From Proteles cristata cristata (taxonomy: Eukaryota; Chordata; Mammalia; Carnivora; Hyaenidae), in contig JAESUZ010003283.1 of NCBI GenBank assembly GCA_017311185.1, positions 496,001 to 560,000 of the forward strand: 64,000 nt of DNA. The letters are read 5' to 3'. Position numbers and translations under genes: made by a program. Within the stretch, counting starts at the first letter, position 1. The number at the start of each line of letters is the position of its first letter. Shown here piece by piece: positions 35,546 through 47,229 of this stretch. The notes beneath the pieces were generated by a model. The model was not told the DNA's origin. It was given only the letters and a program-made list of their open reading frames with translations, and ran no database searches.

Positions 35546-35769
35546 GGTAATGGGAAAAATACTAGAAAAGTGATATGTGAGAAAACAATGAAAAGAATAG
35601 TAAGGGCAAAGGTAACAGCAAGTTCAAAATCACTAAGAGTATGGTCAAGGAAGACCAGTTGGGCTATAACCAGTGCATGATCAAGGAAAGCAATTGACTT
35701 TGAGATCAACAGTTTTTGCAAGAGGTCATATTAAATATACCCTTTCTTAACACACTGTATTTCATCTGA
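35546..35769. other. Unassigned spacer
   Basis: Possibly further decayed retroviral sequence. No motif can be pointed to. Confidence 0.4.
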
Positions 35770-35890
35770 TATAAACTAGAAGTCATTGGAGAGTTTTGGG
35801 AAGATAAGCAAAATGATTTACATTTTTAAAAGATGTAGCTACTGGGTGGAAAATAGACTGTGGAGGGTATTGGAAGGCAGATTATTATTC
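35770..35890 (-). repeat. L2 LINE fragment (antisense)
   Basis: aagtcattggagagttttgg, aaatgatttacatttt, gtagctactgggtggaaaat match the reverse complement of the L2 3' region. Confidence 0.6.
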
Positions 35891-35929
35891 ATAAATATTT
35901 AATCTGCCTTCTACATGTTTTACCCTTTG

Positions 35930-36235
35930 AAAAGATAAGGAGTTTCCAAAACCACTCTCACTTCTGACATGATCTGGAAGTCTGGAATTTCCCAAGACCA
36001 CCCTCAGGTTCAACAGTTTGCTGAAAGGATTCACAGAACTGGTTTAAAGTTATCTTCATGGGGACAATTTATTATAATGAAAGGATGCAGAGTTTAGGAA
36101 GAGTTTCACATGCAGATCATCCCTTTCCAGTGGATTAATGGATAGCTCTAACTTTTCCCCAAAAATGGTGTGTGACAATCTATATAATGTATTGCCAACC
36201 AAAGAAGCTTACCTGATATTCGGGAAATGGAGGTC
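35930..36235 (+). repeat. Old LTR-like interspersed repeat (unnamed)
   Basis: cccaagaccaccctcaggtt, caacagtttgctgaaagg, acaatttattataatgaaag, tattgccaaccaaagaagc. The content resembles a family of mammalian LTR repeats. The exact name is uncertain. Confidence 0.5.
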
Positions 36236-36259
36236 AACCTATATATAACATAAGAGCTT

Positions 36260-36355
36260 TGTGTTGTTTATTACCTACTCTAGTGACTAGAACAATTCCT
36301 GCCAAATAATAACTACTCAATTAATATTTGTTGAATGAGTGAATGAATGAATGCT
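36260..36355 (+). repeat. L2 LINE 3' terminus
   Basis: gtgactagaacaattcctgc, ctcaattaatatttgttg followed by (aatg)n, the standard end of L2. Confidence 0.75.
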
Positions 36356-36439
36356 GAATAAATCCCACAAATCAAACATAAAAATACCTCCTGAAGAGAG
36401 ATTTAAGACACAGTCACCACCACCAGCAAGCTCACTTTC

Positions 36440-37330
36440 CAATGGAAGAAAAAAGCAAATAAGTACTATATGATGACTGCTGTGTAGAAACCAAACCTAG
36501 AGCATGAAGATGAGGGAACACTTCATTGAGAAGGTGATGCCTTGTGTTAAGTGGTAGAGTGTTAGAACTGATCACGGAGGACAAAGAGCATTCCCTGCAT
36601 AAGGAATAGTACACACAAGGGCAAAGAGGCCAAAAAAAATATGGCACACTTGAGAAACTGCAAGCAGTTTGGTATGGAATCAATAAGAATAGAGAAAAGG
36701 TAATTCTGGGAGAGAACCAGAAGGCAGATCATGAAGAGCCTAGCATAAGCTATAATTCTGATTTTATCTTTAACATAATGGAAAACCATTGATACCTTTT
36801 TAAACAGATAAGTGACATATTCAGTTTGACATTTTAGAAAGGTCATTGACAATGGTGTAAAGAATGAGTTAGAAAGAAATGAGCAAGACTAAGAAAGGTA
36901 AACTTTTGATGTATAGTCAAATGGAATAATCAAGAATCAAAGGGAAACGTACTGAGAGCCTAAAACATAAAGGGTAACAGAATGGTGAGGGATAATGGAT
37001 AGAATTGAGAGCTGTGTTAGATGGAAAATTAATAGGTCAGGGTGACTGATTTGATGTAGAGTACAAAGAAGGAATCCAGGATGATATCCAAGTGGCTGAT
37101 GTTGGCAATAGATAAATGGTGCTACCATTCACTGAAATAATGTCTTTATTGTTAGAGTTCACGTGGGAGCACAGCAGGAGTTCTAGTGGATAAAAGAGTC
37201 AAGGAAGAATCATTATTGGCCATCCTAATTCTAAAACAGATCATCTGAGAGTAATATCCCATAAGAAACCCAGGTGACATTTGGGAATTCAGGACAATTA
37301 TGGTTGAACATCATGAGAGTATGCTTTGAG
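36440..37330 (-). repeat. L2 LINE (antisense), about 0.9 kb
   Basis: Complement of the L2 3' half in order: gaacacttcattgagaagg, cagatcatgaagagcctagc, ggaaaaccattgatacc, agataagtgacatattc, ggatgatatccaagtggc, ggtgctaccattcactgaa. It lies back to back with the plus-strand L2 end at 36260-36355. Confidence 0.7.
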
Positions 37331-37895
37331 TATCTATAGTGTGCCAAGTCTTTGTACACCATGAGAAACTTGAAGTTCACCTTTTTGAGATTGCATTTTA
37401 AAAGTTAGTTTGATTGTAATCACTGTTCAAGCAGTCCATTTTCTTTCCTTTTGCAGTTTATTTAGTGTATTCATTATGTTTTTCTTTTGCTTCCTTATAT
37501 GTGCTGTCCATTGTTTTTACGAATGTGGATGCCCATGGCATCATAATTTCAGAAATGTAAATTCCCTAATTTAAAAATCCTAGCTTTGAGATATTTCTCA
37601 TCTTTTGGGGTGGATGTATAAAAGTTGTCGAATAACACATACATATGCACACACACAGACACTTACACACCATATACACACAACGAACTAACTTCAAAAG
37701 ACATGGCTGTTCATTTAGGCCACCTTAGCAGAGTAAATTGCTGCATGATAGATTTGGTAATGGCAATCAGTGTCACACCAACAGCTTAAATGAACAGGTT
37801 AACTGGACAGGAATCCAGCTTATCACCATGGTTTGACAGCTGGGCAAAATATTAATGGTGCCTTCGTAGAAAACTCCATATGCTTTCTTATAACC
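37331..37895. other. Unassigned DNA
   Basis: No gene or family recognised. An imperfect CA-rich run lies at 37637-37684. Confidence 0.5.
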
Positions 37896-38154
37896 AAGAA
37901 TATTTAAAAAAATGAGGGGCGCCTGGGTGGCTTAGTCGGTTAAGCGTCCGACTTTCGCTTAGGTCATGATCTCGCGGTTCGTGGGTTCGAGCCCCGCGTC
38001 GGGCTCTGTGCTGACTGCCAGCTCGGAGCCTGGAGCCTGTTTCAGTCTGTGACTCCCTCTCTCTCTGACCCTCCCCTGTTCACGCTGTCTGTCTCTCTCT
38101 CTCCTAGAAATAAATAAAACATTAAAAAAAAAAAAGAATATTTAAAAAAATGAG
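37896..38154 (+). mobile_element. Young-subfamily CAN-SINE with 21-bp duplication
   Basis: Body 37917-38133. A perfect 21-bp target-site duplication (aagaatattt at its start, aatgag at its end) flanks it at 37896-37916 and 38134-38154. It carries all the recent-subfamily bases and an intact B box. It is nearly identical to the copy at 12174, and the perfect long duplication adds to the case for a recent insertion. Confidence 0.97.
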
Positions 38155-39040
38155 ATTTCCACTCTTTTAGCAAGTTCTCCATGATGTCACTAAAGGCAGT
38201 GAGATGTTCTGATGGACAACATTCCTAAAATTTTAAGATTCATTGGCACAGATGCTTTTGGCCGTATCAATTTCAAACTCTGCTTCCCTATTTGAAATTT
38301 CTATTGTACGTTTCAAATTACCGCACAGTGCCACAGTGGCAAATAGAAGGCCATGGTTCTCGAACAAAAAATACAATAAAAGGTAAGGGCCACAAGGTCA
38401 AAAGATATTTTTCTGGAGATTCTTGCAATATACGAAGTGATGCCTTGGGGGAAAAAACAAACAAACAACAACAACAACAACAAATAACCTCAAAGCTGTT
38501 TAAAAAGACAGCAGCTGCTGTAAAGCTGCTTCATTACAGACCCAGTGGAGCAGAAGTAACGCATCCATTTTGCCTTTTTCTTCATTGATGATATCAGTGG
38601 AGCATTAATGGGATTCTTATAGTCTACTGGTACAGTATAAATTCATTCTGAGTAAATCTTATATTGACTATATTATATATATGTATATATATATATTATA
38701 ATATTCTTTTTTAATCTAGAGAAGTACCTCACTGCCTTATTTTTATATTAGAAGTACATAGAGGATATAACTTAGATTCACAATAAATAAGTGGTCAGTC
38801 AATACAGTGTTTTTCATGCTTGTTATCATTAGGAGAATAGGTAGAATTTAAGTGTAAATTAAAACTCTCATTAGCAAGCTTGTCTCACTGAAATGACACA
38901 AAGTTGTCTCCAGGTAACAAAGTCAAGGTGCTTTTATTTTTGTTTCTTTATTGATTTTACTTATTTAATGTTTCCTTAACAGGAAAAGCTTAGTTTCTGT
39001 ATGTTCTTTTATTTTGTTAGCAGGACAGGGTGTGCTTTCA
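38155..39040. other. Unassigned DNA with two simple repeats
   Basis: Contains (CAA)n at 38459-38484 and a TA-rich run at 38668-38702. A 98-codon frame (38292-38588) crosses the CAA repeat as a Gln run and is not supported as a gene. Confidence 0.5.
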
Positions 39041-39051
39041 AAATGAACGTT

Positions 39052-39230
39052 ATGCAAATTACTTAGCATTTATCTTGATTTTTAAAATCAGGTCCAAACC
39101 ATGATCCTAGGGCTGTCCACTTATATAAGAATTTGGGGGCTAGACAGGGACCCAGATGTTTCAAGTGGATTTGCAAATGGCAAAATGCTGCTTGTTGGAT
39201 CTGCCTGCAAATCTATTTGCAAATGCAAAT
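39052..39230 (+). promoter_or_regulatory. Cluster of octamer-type (POU) motifs around a TATA-like box
   Basis: Exact ATGCAAAT octamers lie at 39052-39059 and 39223-39230. Near matches (atttgcaaat) lie at 39169-39178 and 39215-39224. A TTATATAA sequence lies at 39121-39128. Octamers bind OCT/POU factors in known promoters and enhancers. Here function is purely inferred; the AT-rich setting makes chance occurrence fairly likely. Confidence 0.25.
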
Positions 39231-39749
39231 CCTCTTTCCAAACAGATCAGAGTTTTTTTTAGGTCCAACAAAAATCCTTGAGCAAAGCAAAATGCTGATG
39301 GAATGTACACGCGGCACATCTATGGATTTTTATCCACATGTTCTTGCATCTTCGTTGTATACTTTCAGAGCATGGCGGGAGAAAATAAAATGCAATGACA
39401 CTTATTTTCAGGGAGTTCTGAAAGCATCTTGCAGTAATAGGGAACAGGTAGAAGCAGTGGCTTATACAAACATCTCCTTTTTTAATCTGAACATGAAATT
39501 ACTCAAAGCATACCCTACTTCTCCTGTATTCCCTTAAAGCACTGGTTTTATCCTTCAAGGCAGTTTCCATTTGTCCATAACCACTGACACTACTTCTCTT
39601 ACATCCCTTTACATCCCTTCCCTTTTTAGCACATGTCCTTCTAACAGATCCATGTCCCCAAGGTCCAGACCATGAGTGCAACTCTCCACTGATGCTTGTC
39701 TGTTGCAGTCAATAACTCATTCAGATTTTCACTCTTCCTTGCCCTCTGA
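39231..39749. other. Unassigned DNA; 134-codon open frame
   Basis: The plus-strand frame 39133-39537 is the longest plus-strand frame of about this length not explained by a repeat. It begins just after the TATA-like box. I see no domain, signal peptide or splice-supported structure, and the frame is not long for chance. Reported, not called as a gene. Confidence 0.35.
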
Positions 39750-39845
39750 TACTAATGATAACAATAGCAAACCACTTAGGGCACTGTCCATGTATAATTA
39801 CTCATTTAATCTTCACCACTACTCCATCACATGCACACTGTTTAA
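39750..39845 (-). repeat. MIR/L2-type fragment (antisense)
   Basis: accacttagggcactgtcc, ttactcatttaatcttcac resembles the MIR 3' end reversed. Confidence 0.5.
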
Positions 39846-39969
39846 CTTCTCCTTTCCCTGTGCTCCTCTAACCTAACAAATGAATTTACACTAAAAGGTT
39901 ATTGGTGGAAAGAAAACATGGCTGGGTTTTCACCCTCAAATTTTTCATTCCCTCTCTTTACATTTTACC

Positions 39970-40255
39970 ACTGCTGTTATTCAAGGCTGGGCTGCTGCCA
40001 TAGCTTCATAGCCAATACCTACCATACTCTAGACTTACCGTTCTGAAATCCATTTCTTTGCATTTTTGCTAAAAGGACTGATCTGAACTATAAATCTAAC
40101 CTCATCGTTATACTGCTTTAATGTTATTCTATCGTCTACAGAATAAAAGCCATAATCCCTAGGATATAATTAAAAGCCCACTAGACCCTCACCCATTCAC
40201 CTTAATTTCTTTTCCACTACTTTCTTTTTAGAACTATGATTTTTTAATACAATTC
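39970..40255 (+). repeat. L2 LINE 3' fragment
   Basis: ggctgggctgctgccatagc, then ctgatctgaactataaatc, ctgctttaatgttattc, cagaataaaagccataatcc, which follow the L2 order. Confidence 0.6.
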
Positions 40256-40287
40256 CTCACATACAATATTTCTTTGTGCCTTTTAAA

Positions 40288-40532
40288 AGCATGTTAAGGG
40301 CCACCTGAGTGGCTCAGTTGGTTGAGCGTCCGACTTCAGCTGAAGTCATCGTCTCACAGTTTTTGGGTTCAAGCCCTGCGGCAGACTCTGTGCTGACAGC
40401 TCAGAGCCTGGAGCCTGCTTCAGATTCTGTGACTCCCTCTCTCTCTGACCCTCCCCTGCTCATGCTGTCCCTCTCTTTGTCAGAAATAAATTTAAAAAAA
40501 AACATTAAAAAAATAAAATAGAAGCATGTTAA
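40288..40532 (+). mobile_element. CAN-SINE of intermediate subfamily, 10-bp duplication
   Basis: Body 40298-40522, between agcatgttaa copies (40288-40297, 40523-40532). It has gctgacagctcagagcc (common form) with ctctgaccctcccctgctca (shared with the young subfamily), so it looks intermediate between the two groups. Confidence 0.94.
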
Positions 40533-40597
40533 TATAAGTTACTGGAATTTGGCTGGTATGCAGTTCATCCCCCTATCTGCTCCAACTTCCCTACCCA

Positions 40598-40598
<1 letters not shown>

Positions 40599-40644
<46 letters not shown>
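40599..40644. repeat. (CA)23 microsatellite
   Basis: About 46 bases of CA repeat, ending in catacaca. Confidence 0.97.
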
Positions 40645-40649
<5 letters not shown>

Positions 40650-40814
40650 ATCTTGATACCAGGCAAGCTTTTGCTTATCTTTAAGAGCCTAGGTATCATG
40701 GGTCACATGTTCTAGTCTTCAATGCAGCCACCAGGCACAGATTGTAATAAGTGGGTCTCCTGTGTGTTCCTACAGAACATGGTCAAATGTTTAAGTTACC
40801 CACTTAAGATTTCT

Positions 40815-40965
40815 CTTCCTTATTATATTGTGAGATCTTTGAGAGCAGGAAGACTGCTATTCTTTGTTTCCCCAGTGCTCTATGTTTGCTTAAAAAAAAA
40901 AAAAAAAAAGACTTTCTACACATTTATTATATTATCAATATGTACTTGATAATAAATAGTTCTTG
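40815..40965 (+). repeat. L2 LINE 3' end carrying an A18 run
   Basis: ttattatattgtgagatctt, gagcaggaagactgc, gtttccccagtgctctatg, then A-run at about 40891-40908, then gataataaatagttcttgg. The order fits L2. Confidence 0.6.
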
Positions 40966-41800
40966 GAGAACTTAGTTGTGACCTACAGCAAAAGAATCTC
41001 TGAATGAGAAACTGAGGATCAGAGCTAGTGGGAAACATGATATTTGGGGTCAATAAGGTCTTTCCCCACTGCCTTCAAAAGCTCTTATATCATTTAATCA
41101 GTTTGTGAATAAGGCTGACCTGGAGTAAAAGTTGAGACAGGACCTACCCAGGAAACAATCTGAAATCTGCCAACTAGAAAACTAGTATTGAGGAGGAGTT
41201 TAAAGGGACATATTTATATTTAAGTAAGTAACTCTGAGACTGTGTTGAATATGATGCCAAAATAATGGGTTTGTTCAGTTGAAATTATATTCTATTTATC
41301 TATAAAAGGTTACTTAAACTAATATTTTATCATAAAGAAAAAGACTGAACTAATTGACTGAATTACTTATTTTTGAATTCCCTCCAGTGCCACCAAGAAG
41401 CCATTGCTCGAGTTTACTTATTTAGGGAGGCAGGGGCTTTAATCCTCTTGTGCTAGAGGCCAGCATAATAAGATGGACTTGTCCAGAGAGTAGAAAACAT
41501 AAATAATTGTTGAGATGGAATGTGAACATTATTTTAAAAAGACAGAAAATTGTACTGTGCCCATGAATGGTAAAGATTTATCAAGTGATTTAGCACAGTA
41601 CAAACTTTTCCATCTTCCTCACAAAGCTCAATTGCAAATTTCACCATCTCATTGGGCCCCCACTAAAATTGATTGTGTTCAAAGATTTTTGATGCTTTAA
41701 TTTCATATATTTCAATAAGCAGTAGATGTTTTTTTAAAAAACCCTAGTTTTCCGAAGTGACCCACATATTGGATAAAATGACATGTATGTTTCATTATCT
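40966..41800. other. Unassigned DNA
   Basis: No recognised gene or repeat. Confidence 0.5.
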
Positions 41801-42044
41801 TAAGCAGATTTTGTTGATTTAAAAAAATTTTTTAATGTGCATTTATTTTAAGAGAGAGAGATGGAATGTGAAGGGGGAGGGCCAGAGAGAGATGGAGACA
41901 CAGTTTCTGAAACAGGCTCTAGGCTCTGGGCTGTCAGCAGAGAGTCCAATGCGGGGCTTGAATTCACAAACTGAGAGATCATGACTTAAGCCAAAGTAGG
42001 ACGCTTAACCAACTGAGCCGCCCAGGTGTCCCTAAGCTGATTTT
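41801..42044 (-). mobile_element. CAN-SINE with 12-bp duplication
   Basis: Body about 41813-42032, reverse oriented; taagcagatttt (41801-41812) and taagctgatttt (42033-42044) flank it. Felid-type internal sequence (ggctctgggctgtcagcag complement side). Confidence 0.94.
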
Positions 42045-43084
42045 AAATGAGACACTTAAATATAGAAATACAAAAGTTTAAGAACTTCCATGTTCATAAT
42101 TCAGAATCAGCCTTCTGAAAAGTCTTACTTCAACATATGTCAAAAATACTAAATTCCAGCTGAGATTTGGTGAAAGTAATAATTATAATTGTTGGAAAGT
42201 TGCAACTATGGTCAAATATTATTAGGCAACAAATTACTTCTATTCTTATAATCATTATGCCAGAGTTTTGATACCCATAAGAATTTCAGATGTTTTTAGA
42301 AACTGAAGTATCATCAAGACACAAGAATACTCTCCTTTTTAATAAATTTTAAATAAAATATCTTATTTCCCTTAAAGATCCAAGAATTTTAAGTAGACAG
42401 CATTTAGTAATATGACTTATATTAGTTATAATCATCTTTTTTTAAGAAAGTTCTAAAAATTATTTGAATCTGGGAATCTTTGCTGTTCTCATTCACTTTA
42501 AAGTAATATTAGAGACTAATTTTGAATGTCAAAGTTGGTCCATCATGTGGTTTTGATTATCAAAAGTAAAACTAAGGTAAGTACAGATTCTATTGTAATA
42601 TAATGCCATTGTTAAAAAAAAAAAAAAAAGGCACACATTGACCAAAAGTCTTAAGTTTCCTTCCTAAGTTGTTTTTAACTCTCCCACATAAAATGGTAGT
42701 CAGGTATATAGTAGGAATCTTTCTGTCCTGAAGTAGGATTATTAACAACAGAATAACTTCAGCTAACTTACTGACAGACATAATGCTTAGGTTTTAATGG
42801 TGATTTAATTTATTCTTTTTGTTTCCCATGGCACCTCTCTGCAGAGTAAATACTACTGAGTATCTTCTATATTTGTAAATGATTTCTGTTCCCCAGAAAA
42901 CACAAAATCATCCAACAAACATATGAAAAAGCAAAGGACAACCAGTTTGTGGTGCAGAAATAGTTCTCAAATGCCTGTTTTAGTGCCTTCCTACTAGTTA
43001 GAAATTTGAACAGCTGGCAGAAATAATATTGAGCAGTAAGAATATACATCTATTGCACACACAAAAAAATGCTTTAAAACTACA
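42045..43084. other. Unassigned AT-rich DNA
   Basis: No recognised element. An A16 run lies at about 42614-42629. Confidence 0.5.
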
Positions 43085-43265
43085 TGACACGATAGAAGAG
43101 AACAAATTGGTTGTTGCCAGAAGCGTGGTGGGTGGAAAGATGGGGAAAATAGATAAAAGAGATTACAAAACCAAATGGCATAATTTTAAGGGTTGGTATT
43201 TTTTACAGATCAATGCTATACAACAAATTTGTATGGTAGTATCAGAAACTTAGACAGAATTAAAA
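43085..43265 (+). repeat. Possible L1M 3' UTR fragment
   Basis: gaacaaattggttgttgcc, gaagcgtggtgggtggaaag, atggggaaaatagataaaag resemble a segment of old L1 3' UTRs. Confidence 0.45.
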
Positions 43266-44132
43266 TACCTGATTTTTTTTATCTTTCCTAGAATAATGTA
43301 ATATTCCCAAAATATTCAACCATTAAATGAAAAATGAATAAAAAGCATGCAGCTTACTAAACTATAAACCTACTAGAGCAAAGGAGCAACTCTGTGAAAG
43401 GCTGTTTGAAGAATGTTGCAGCTATGATAAGAAAATTTTAGAGCAAACATAATATTTTTAAATGCAACACCCCAAAATAGTGACTATTTCTCAGTACAAA
43501 AAGAAATATACATTTCCCATACCCAAACCCCAGAGTACTATGTGTTCAAAAACAAAAGGCCAGGAACTCAGTACTTCAGTGACGCCTTTACCTTAAGGAT
43601 CAGAATTGGAGTTATACTTGAGGTCTTAGGTGAAATGAGTTTGACGGATTAGGTTCAGTTACTAGCTGTCAGTGCACTACATAAAAAACACTGCACATAC
43701 AGAGCTTAGTGAAACTAGCTGTTTTCTGCACAGGAAAATTCCTTGATGGAGTTAGCATGAAGACAAATGAACTGTTATGCCCCAAGAAAGGTGTCCCTTT
43801 AGGTTAGGCCTGAGGTTAGCAGTACCAAACAGTAAGAGCACTTGACTTCCCATGGCTGACAGACTCATTACCTTTGTAAATATCGCAGCTTAGCTTTGAA
43901 TCCTGGGATTCTTTTTTTAAGTTTCTAGAGAGTGCTAGTAACTAACCAATTACTAAAACAATAAAGAAATTAGAAGGGGAAAAGACAAGAGTATTGTAGG
44001 CAAATTTCCTTCATTTCCTACCATAGAAGTTGTTTAAGCTTTCTCCATTTTTATTAAATCCTTACCTCTTACATATATTCAAAACCCTCTTATCGTTGTT
44101 ACTCACCATATTAAGAATCCTGTAGAAACAAG
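43266..44132. other. Unassigned DNA
   Basis: No recognised gene or repeat. Confidence 0.5.
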
Positions 44133-44622
44133 ATAATGTTTTTCTTTTTTTTCTTTTTTTTTTAAATATTTTTTTTTTTATTTATTTCTAGGAGAGAGAG
44201 AGAGAGAGACAGCATGAGCAGGGAAGGGTCAGAGAGAGAGGGAGTCACAGACTGAAACAGGCTCCAGGCTCCGAGCTGGCAGTCAGCACAGAGCCCGACG
44301 CGGGGCTCGAACCCATGAACCGAGAGATCATGACCTAAGCGAAAGTCGGATGCTTAACCGACTAAGCCACCCAGGCGCCCCTTTTTTTAATTTTTTTTAT
44401 TAATGTTTTATTTATTTCTAGGAGAGAGAGAGACAGCGTGAGCAGGGGAGGGTCAGAGAGAGAGGGAGTCACAGACTGAAACAGGCTCCAGGCTCTGAGC
44501 TGGCAGTCAGCACAGAGCCCGACGCGGGGCTCGAACCCACGAACCGCGAGATCATGACCTAAGCGAAAGTCGGACGCTTAACCGACTAAGCCACCCAGGC
44601 GCCCCAATATAATGTTTTTCTT
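44133..44622 (-). mobile_element. Two tandem young CAN-SINEs inside one shared duplication
   Basis: Two minus-strand copies, 44147-44381 and 44382-44605, head to tail. A perfect 14-bp duplication ataatgtttttctt lies at the outer edges (44133-44146, 44609-44622), with none evident between the copies beyond T-runs. The simplest reading is that the right copy inserted first and the left one later landed in its A-tail (T-rich on this strand). Both have the recent-subfamily signature and intact B boxes. Confidence 0.95.
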
Positions 44623-44664
44623 AAGAAAATAGAAACTCAAACAAGATTAATTCCAGTATGGTAG

Positions 44665-44730
44665 TGGCAGGATTCAAAACCGTATTTGTCAGTGCCCCAA
44701 ACTACTGCCTCTTCCACAAGCTTTATTCAT
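44665..44730 (-). repeat. MIR fragment (antisense)
   Basis: tggcaggattcaaaaccg followed by gccccaaactactgcc resembles the reversed MIR 5' part. Confidence 0.5.
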
Positions 44731-45989
44731 ATAGAATTATTTCTTAAAAATCTAATTAATTTTTAATGATGGATATTCATTCAGTATCATATAATTTGAT
44801 ACTTTCCCTTATATCTCTTCTGTTATTTTATTTCTTGTCATATTTTTCAGTACTTCATCTAAATGGTCAGACACTGATAGAGGATATTTAAGAAATCTCT
44901 ATTCTAACTCCTTAAGTATCTACTATGTTCTCAATGACTTTATTTATATATTGTTGATATATTATTACTTAATATATATCTCCACATATATCATGGGAAA
45001 GTGTTGTTTTATATAATTATAATCTTTTTCAACTTTCATGTAGTGGCTACAAATAATTCCATCATATGTCTGTATGAAAATTTATTCATTCTAACAATTG
45101 TTTTTTCTAATTTTGCAAACACTCACCAAAAATGTCAAAAGTATTCATAATATCACTATTAAAAGTCATGCAAAGCAGTTAACAGTCCCCTCTTCTACTC
45201 ATGCCATACTCTTTCCAGAAGTTAACTTTTTGTGTGAAGTTTTCCCAATGATTTTCTAAGTTTATAATTATATGTCAATAGATCTGACACAAATATTACT
45301 TACCAGCTCTTTATTTCCTCGGTGCTGCCCAGATCATATATCCCTGACCACCTAGTCTGTGGCACGCATCAACCATACCCTATGGCCTCTTACTCAGACC
45401 CAAATAGCTGTGTTGCTAGGTGACATCCAGCAGGTTGCACTGTGAACATAAGAATCTTCCCCAATGGTCTCTGCCTCACAGCCTGGCTAATCAGTGAATG
45501 GTCAAAGATTCTAGTTATTGCTTCCATTGGCAGCCACAAAGCAGATCTTGGGATCTGGTATTGCAGCCTGCCATTCAAAGAGTAGAGTTATGCATTCTGG
45601 AGGTATAGGGGAGTTAAAGCCCATCAGGAAAACTGTCAATGAGAAAAAGAAATGGGAGGAAGCTGAGGAATTAAATTATTCCCCCCATGGTCTACTTTTA
45701 ATGGCTAACCTAGAAAGTTTCCATTTCTAACAGATATTCCTTCCAGACAAATTCACTGTGTCAACTTGTGGTTTCTCACAAATAAACATCGTCTCTCATG
45801 TCCTTAATGTCTTATTTCATTTTTTCTCACCCTTGCCGCCCTTGGTTTTATCTCTAAAATAGAACATCTAATATTTGCATCAGTAAACTCAGTCCAAGAT
45901 AACACATATGTCTACATTTATGTATCCAAAAATTAAACAGACACATATTTGAAAAAACAATTCTGAATCATCCGTGGTTCCAATAAGAA
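44731..45989. other. Unassigned DNA
   Basis: AT-rich to about 45180, then less AT-rich to 45740. Overlapping frames at 45390-45578 (minus, 62 codons) and 45518-45730 (plus, 70 codons) show no recognisable motif. Confidence 0.45.
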
Positions 45990-47225
45990 ATAATAAGGGA
46001 AGTTAGAAAATATTTTGAATTGGTTCAAAATGAAAACACAACAAATTAAAATTTATGGAAAGAAGTGAAAGCAATGCTGAGAGAGAAATTTATGGCTTTA
46101 GACGGTTTACTAGAAAAAAAGAAGTTCTTAAGTCAATTATGTAAACTTTCAATCTCACAATCTAGAAAAAAAGGAAATAGGAGAAAGGAAAAAATCGAAA
46201 TCAGAATAATAATTAATGAAATGGGAAATATAGTAACAAATAAAACATTGGGACCTAAAGTTATATCTTTGAAATGACCAACAAATTTTGTAAAACTTTA
46301 AATAAAACCATCAGGATAAAAAAGAAAAGACACAGATTACCAATATCAAAAATGAAAGATAGGACCTCACAACAAATTCAACAGAAATTAAAAAGGACTT
46401 TAAGGGGTGACTGGGTGGATCAGTCAGTTGAGCATCAGCTCTTGATTTTGGCTCAGGTCATGATCTCAAGATTCCTGTGTTGAAGCCCTGAACCAGTCTC
46501 TGTACTGATGGTACAGAGCCTGCTTGGGATTCTCTCTCCTCTCTCTCTGTCCCTCCCCCCACTTGCACTCACTCTCTCTCTCAAAATAATAAACTTTTAA
46601 AAAACGGACTTTAAAGTAATACTATAAACAGTCTATGCCCACAAGTTTAACAACATAGATGAATTAAATTCCTAAAAAGGCATTAGTAACCAAATGATAC
46701 CAAAAGAAATAGAAAATCTTAGTAGAACTATTTCAAATAAAAAAGTAAATAGTAATTATATTAAATAAAATAGTAATTATATATATTCCCAAGAGAAGAG
46801 TCTAGGCCAGTGAATTCCATCAAACCCTAAAAATATTGTAGCAATAATACATAAACATTTTCAAAAAATAAAGGAGGGAAAATATGCTGAAACATTTTAG
46901 GGGACTAACACTTCCTGATACCAAAACATTACAAAATATCAGAAGCAAGGAAAATGCCCAACAGCATCTCTTATAAGCACAGATGCAAAAATATTGAATA
47001 AAATAATACCAAATTAAATTCAACAATACACCATGACTCTCTGGAATTTATCCTAGTAATGCAAAGTTGGTTTATTATCAAAAACCCAATTAACAATAGA
47101 TCATATAAATAAAAGAAAGTACAAAAATCTATAGAATCCTTTCAAAAGATTGATAAAGGTATTTTGACAAAGTCCAACACTTATTCCCAATAAAAATTCA
47201 CAACAAACATATGCAGAAGTAAAAT
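45990..47225 (+). mobile_element. L1 ORF2 (reverse-transcriptase region) fragment, split by a SINE
   Basis: Decayed ORF2 sequence in order: gctgagagagaaatttatgg, gaaattaaaaaggacttt (SINE here), ccagtgaattccatcaaac, tcagaagcaaggaaaatgc, acagatgcaaaaatattgaa. These match the segment leading through the RT domain. Stops and frameshifts abound; the longest frame is about 70 codons. No 3' UTR follows directly. Confidence 0.8.
46395..46614 (+). mobile_element. CAN-SINE in L1, ggactttaa duplication
   Basis: Body 46404-46605 between ggactttaa at 46395-46403 and 46606-46614. Head ggggtgactgggtggatc, tail tctcaaaataataaac. An older copy. Confidence 0.94.
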
Positions 47226-47229
47226 ATGT

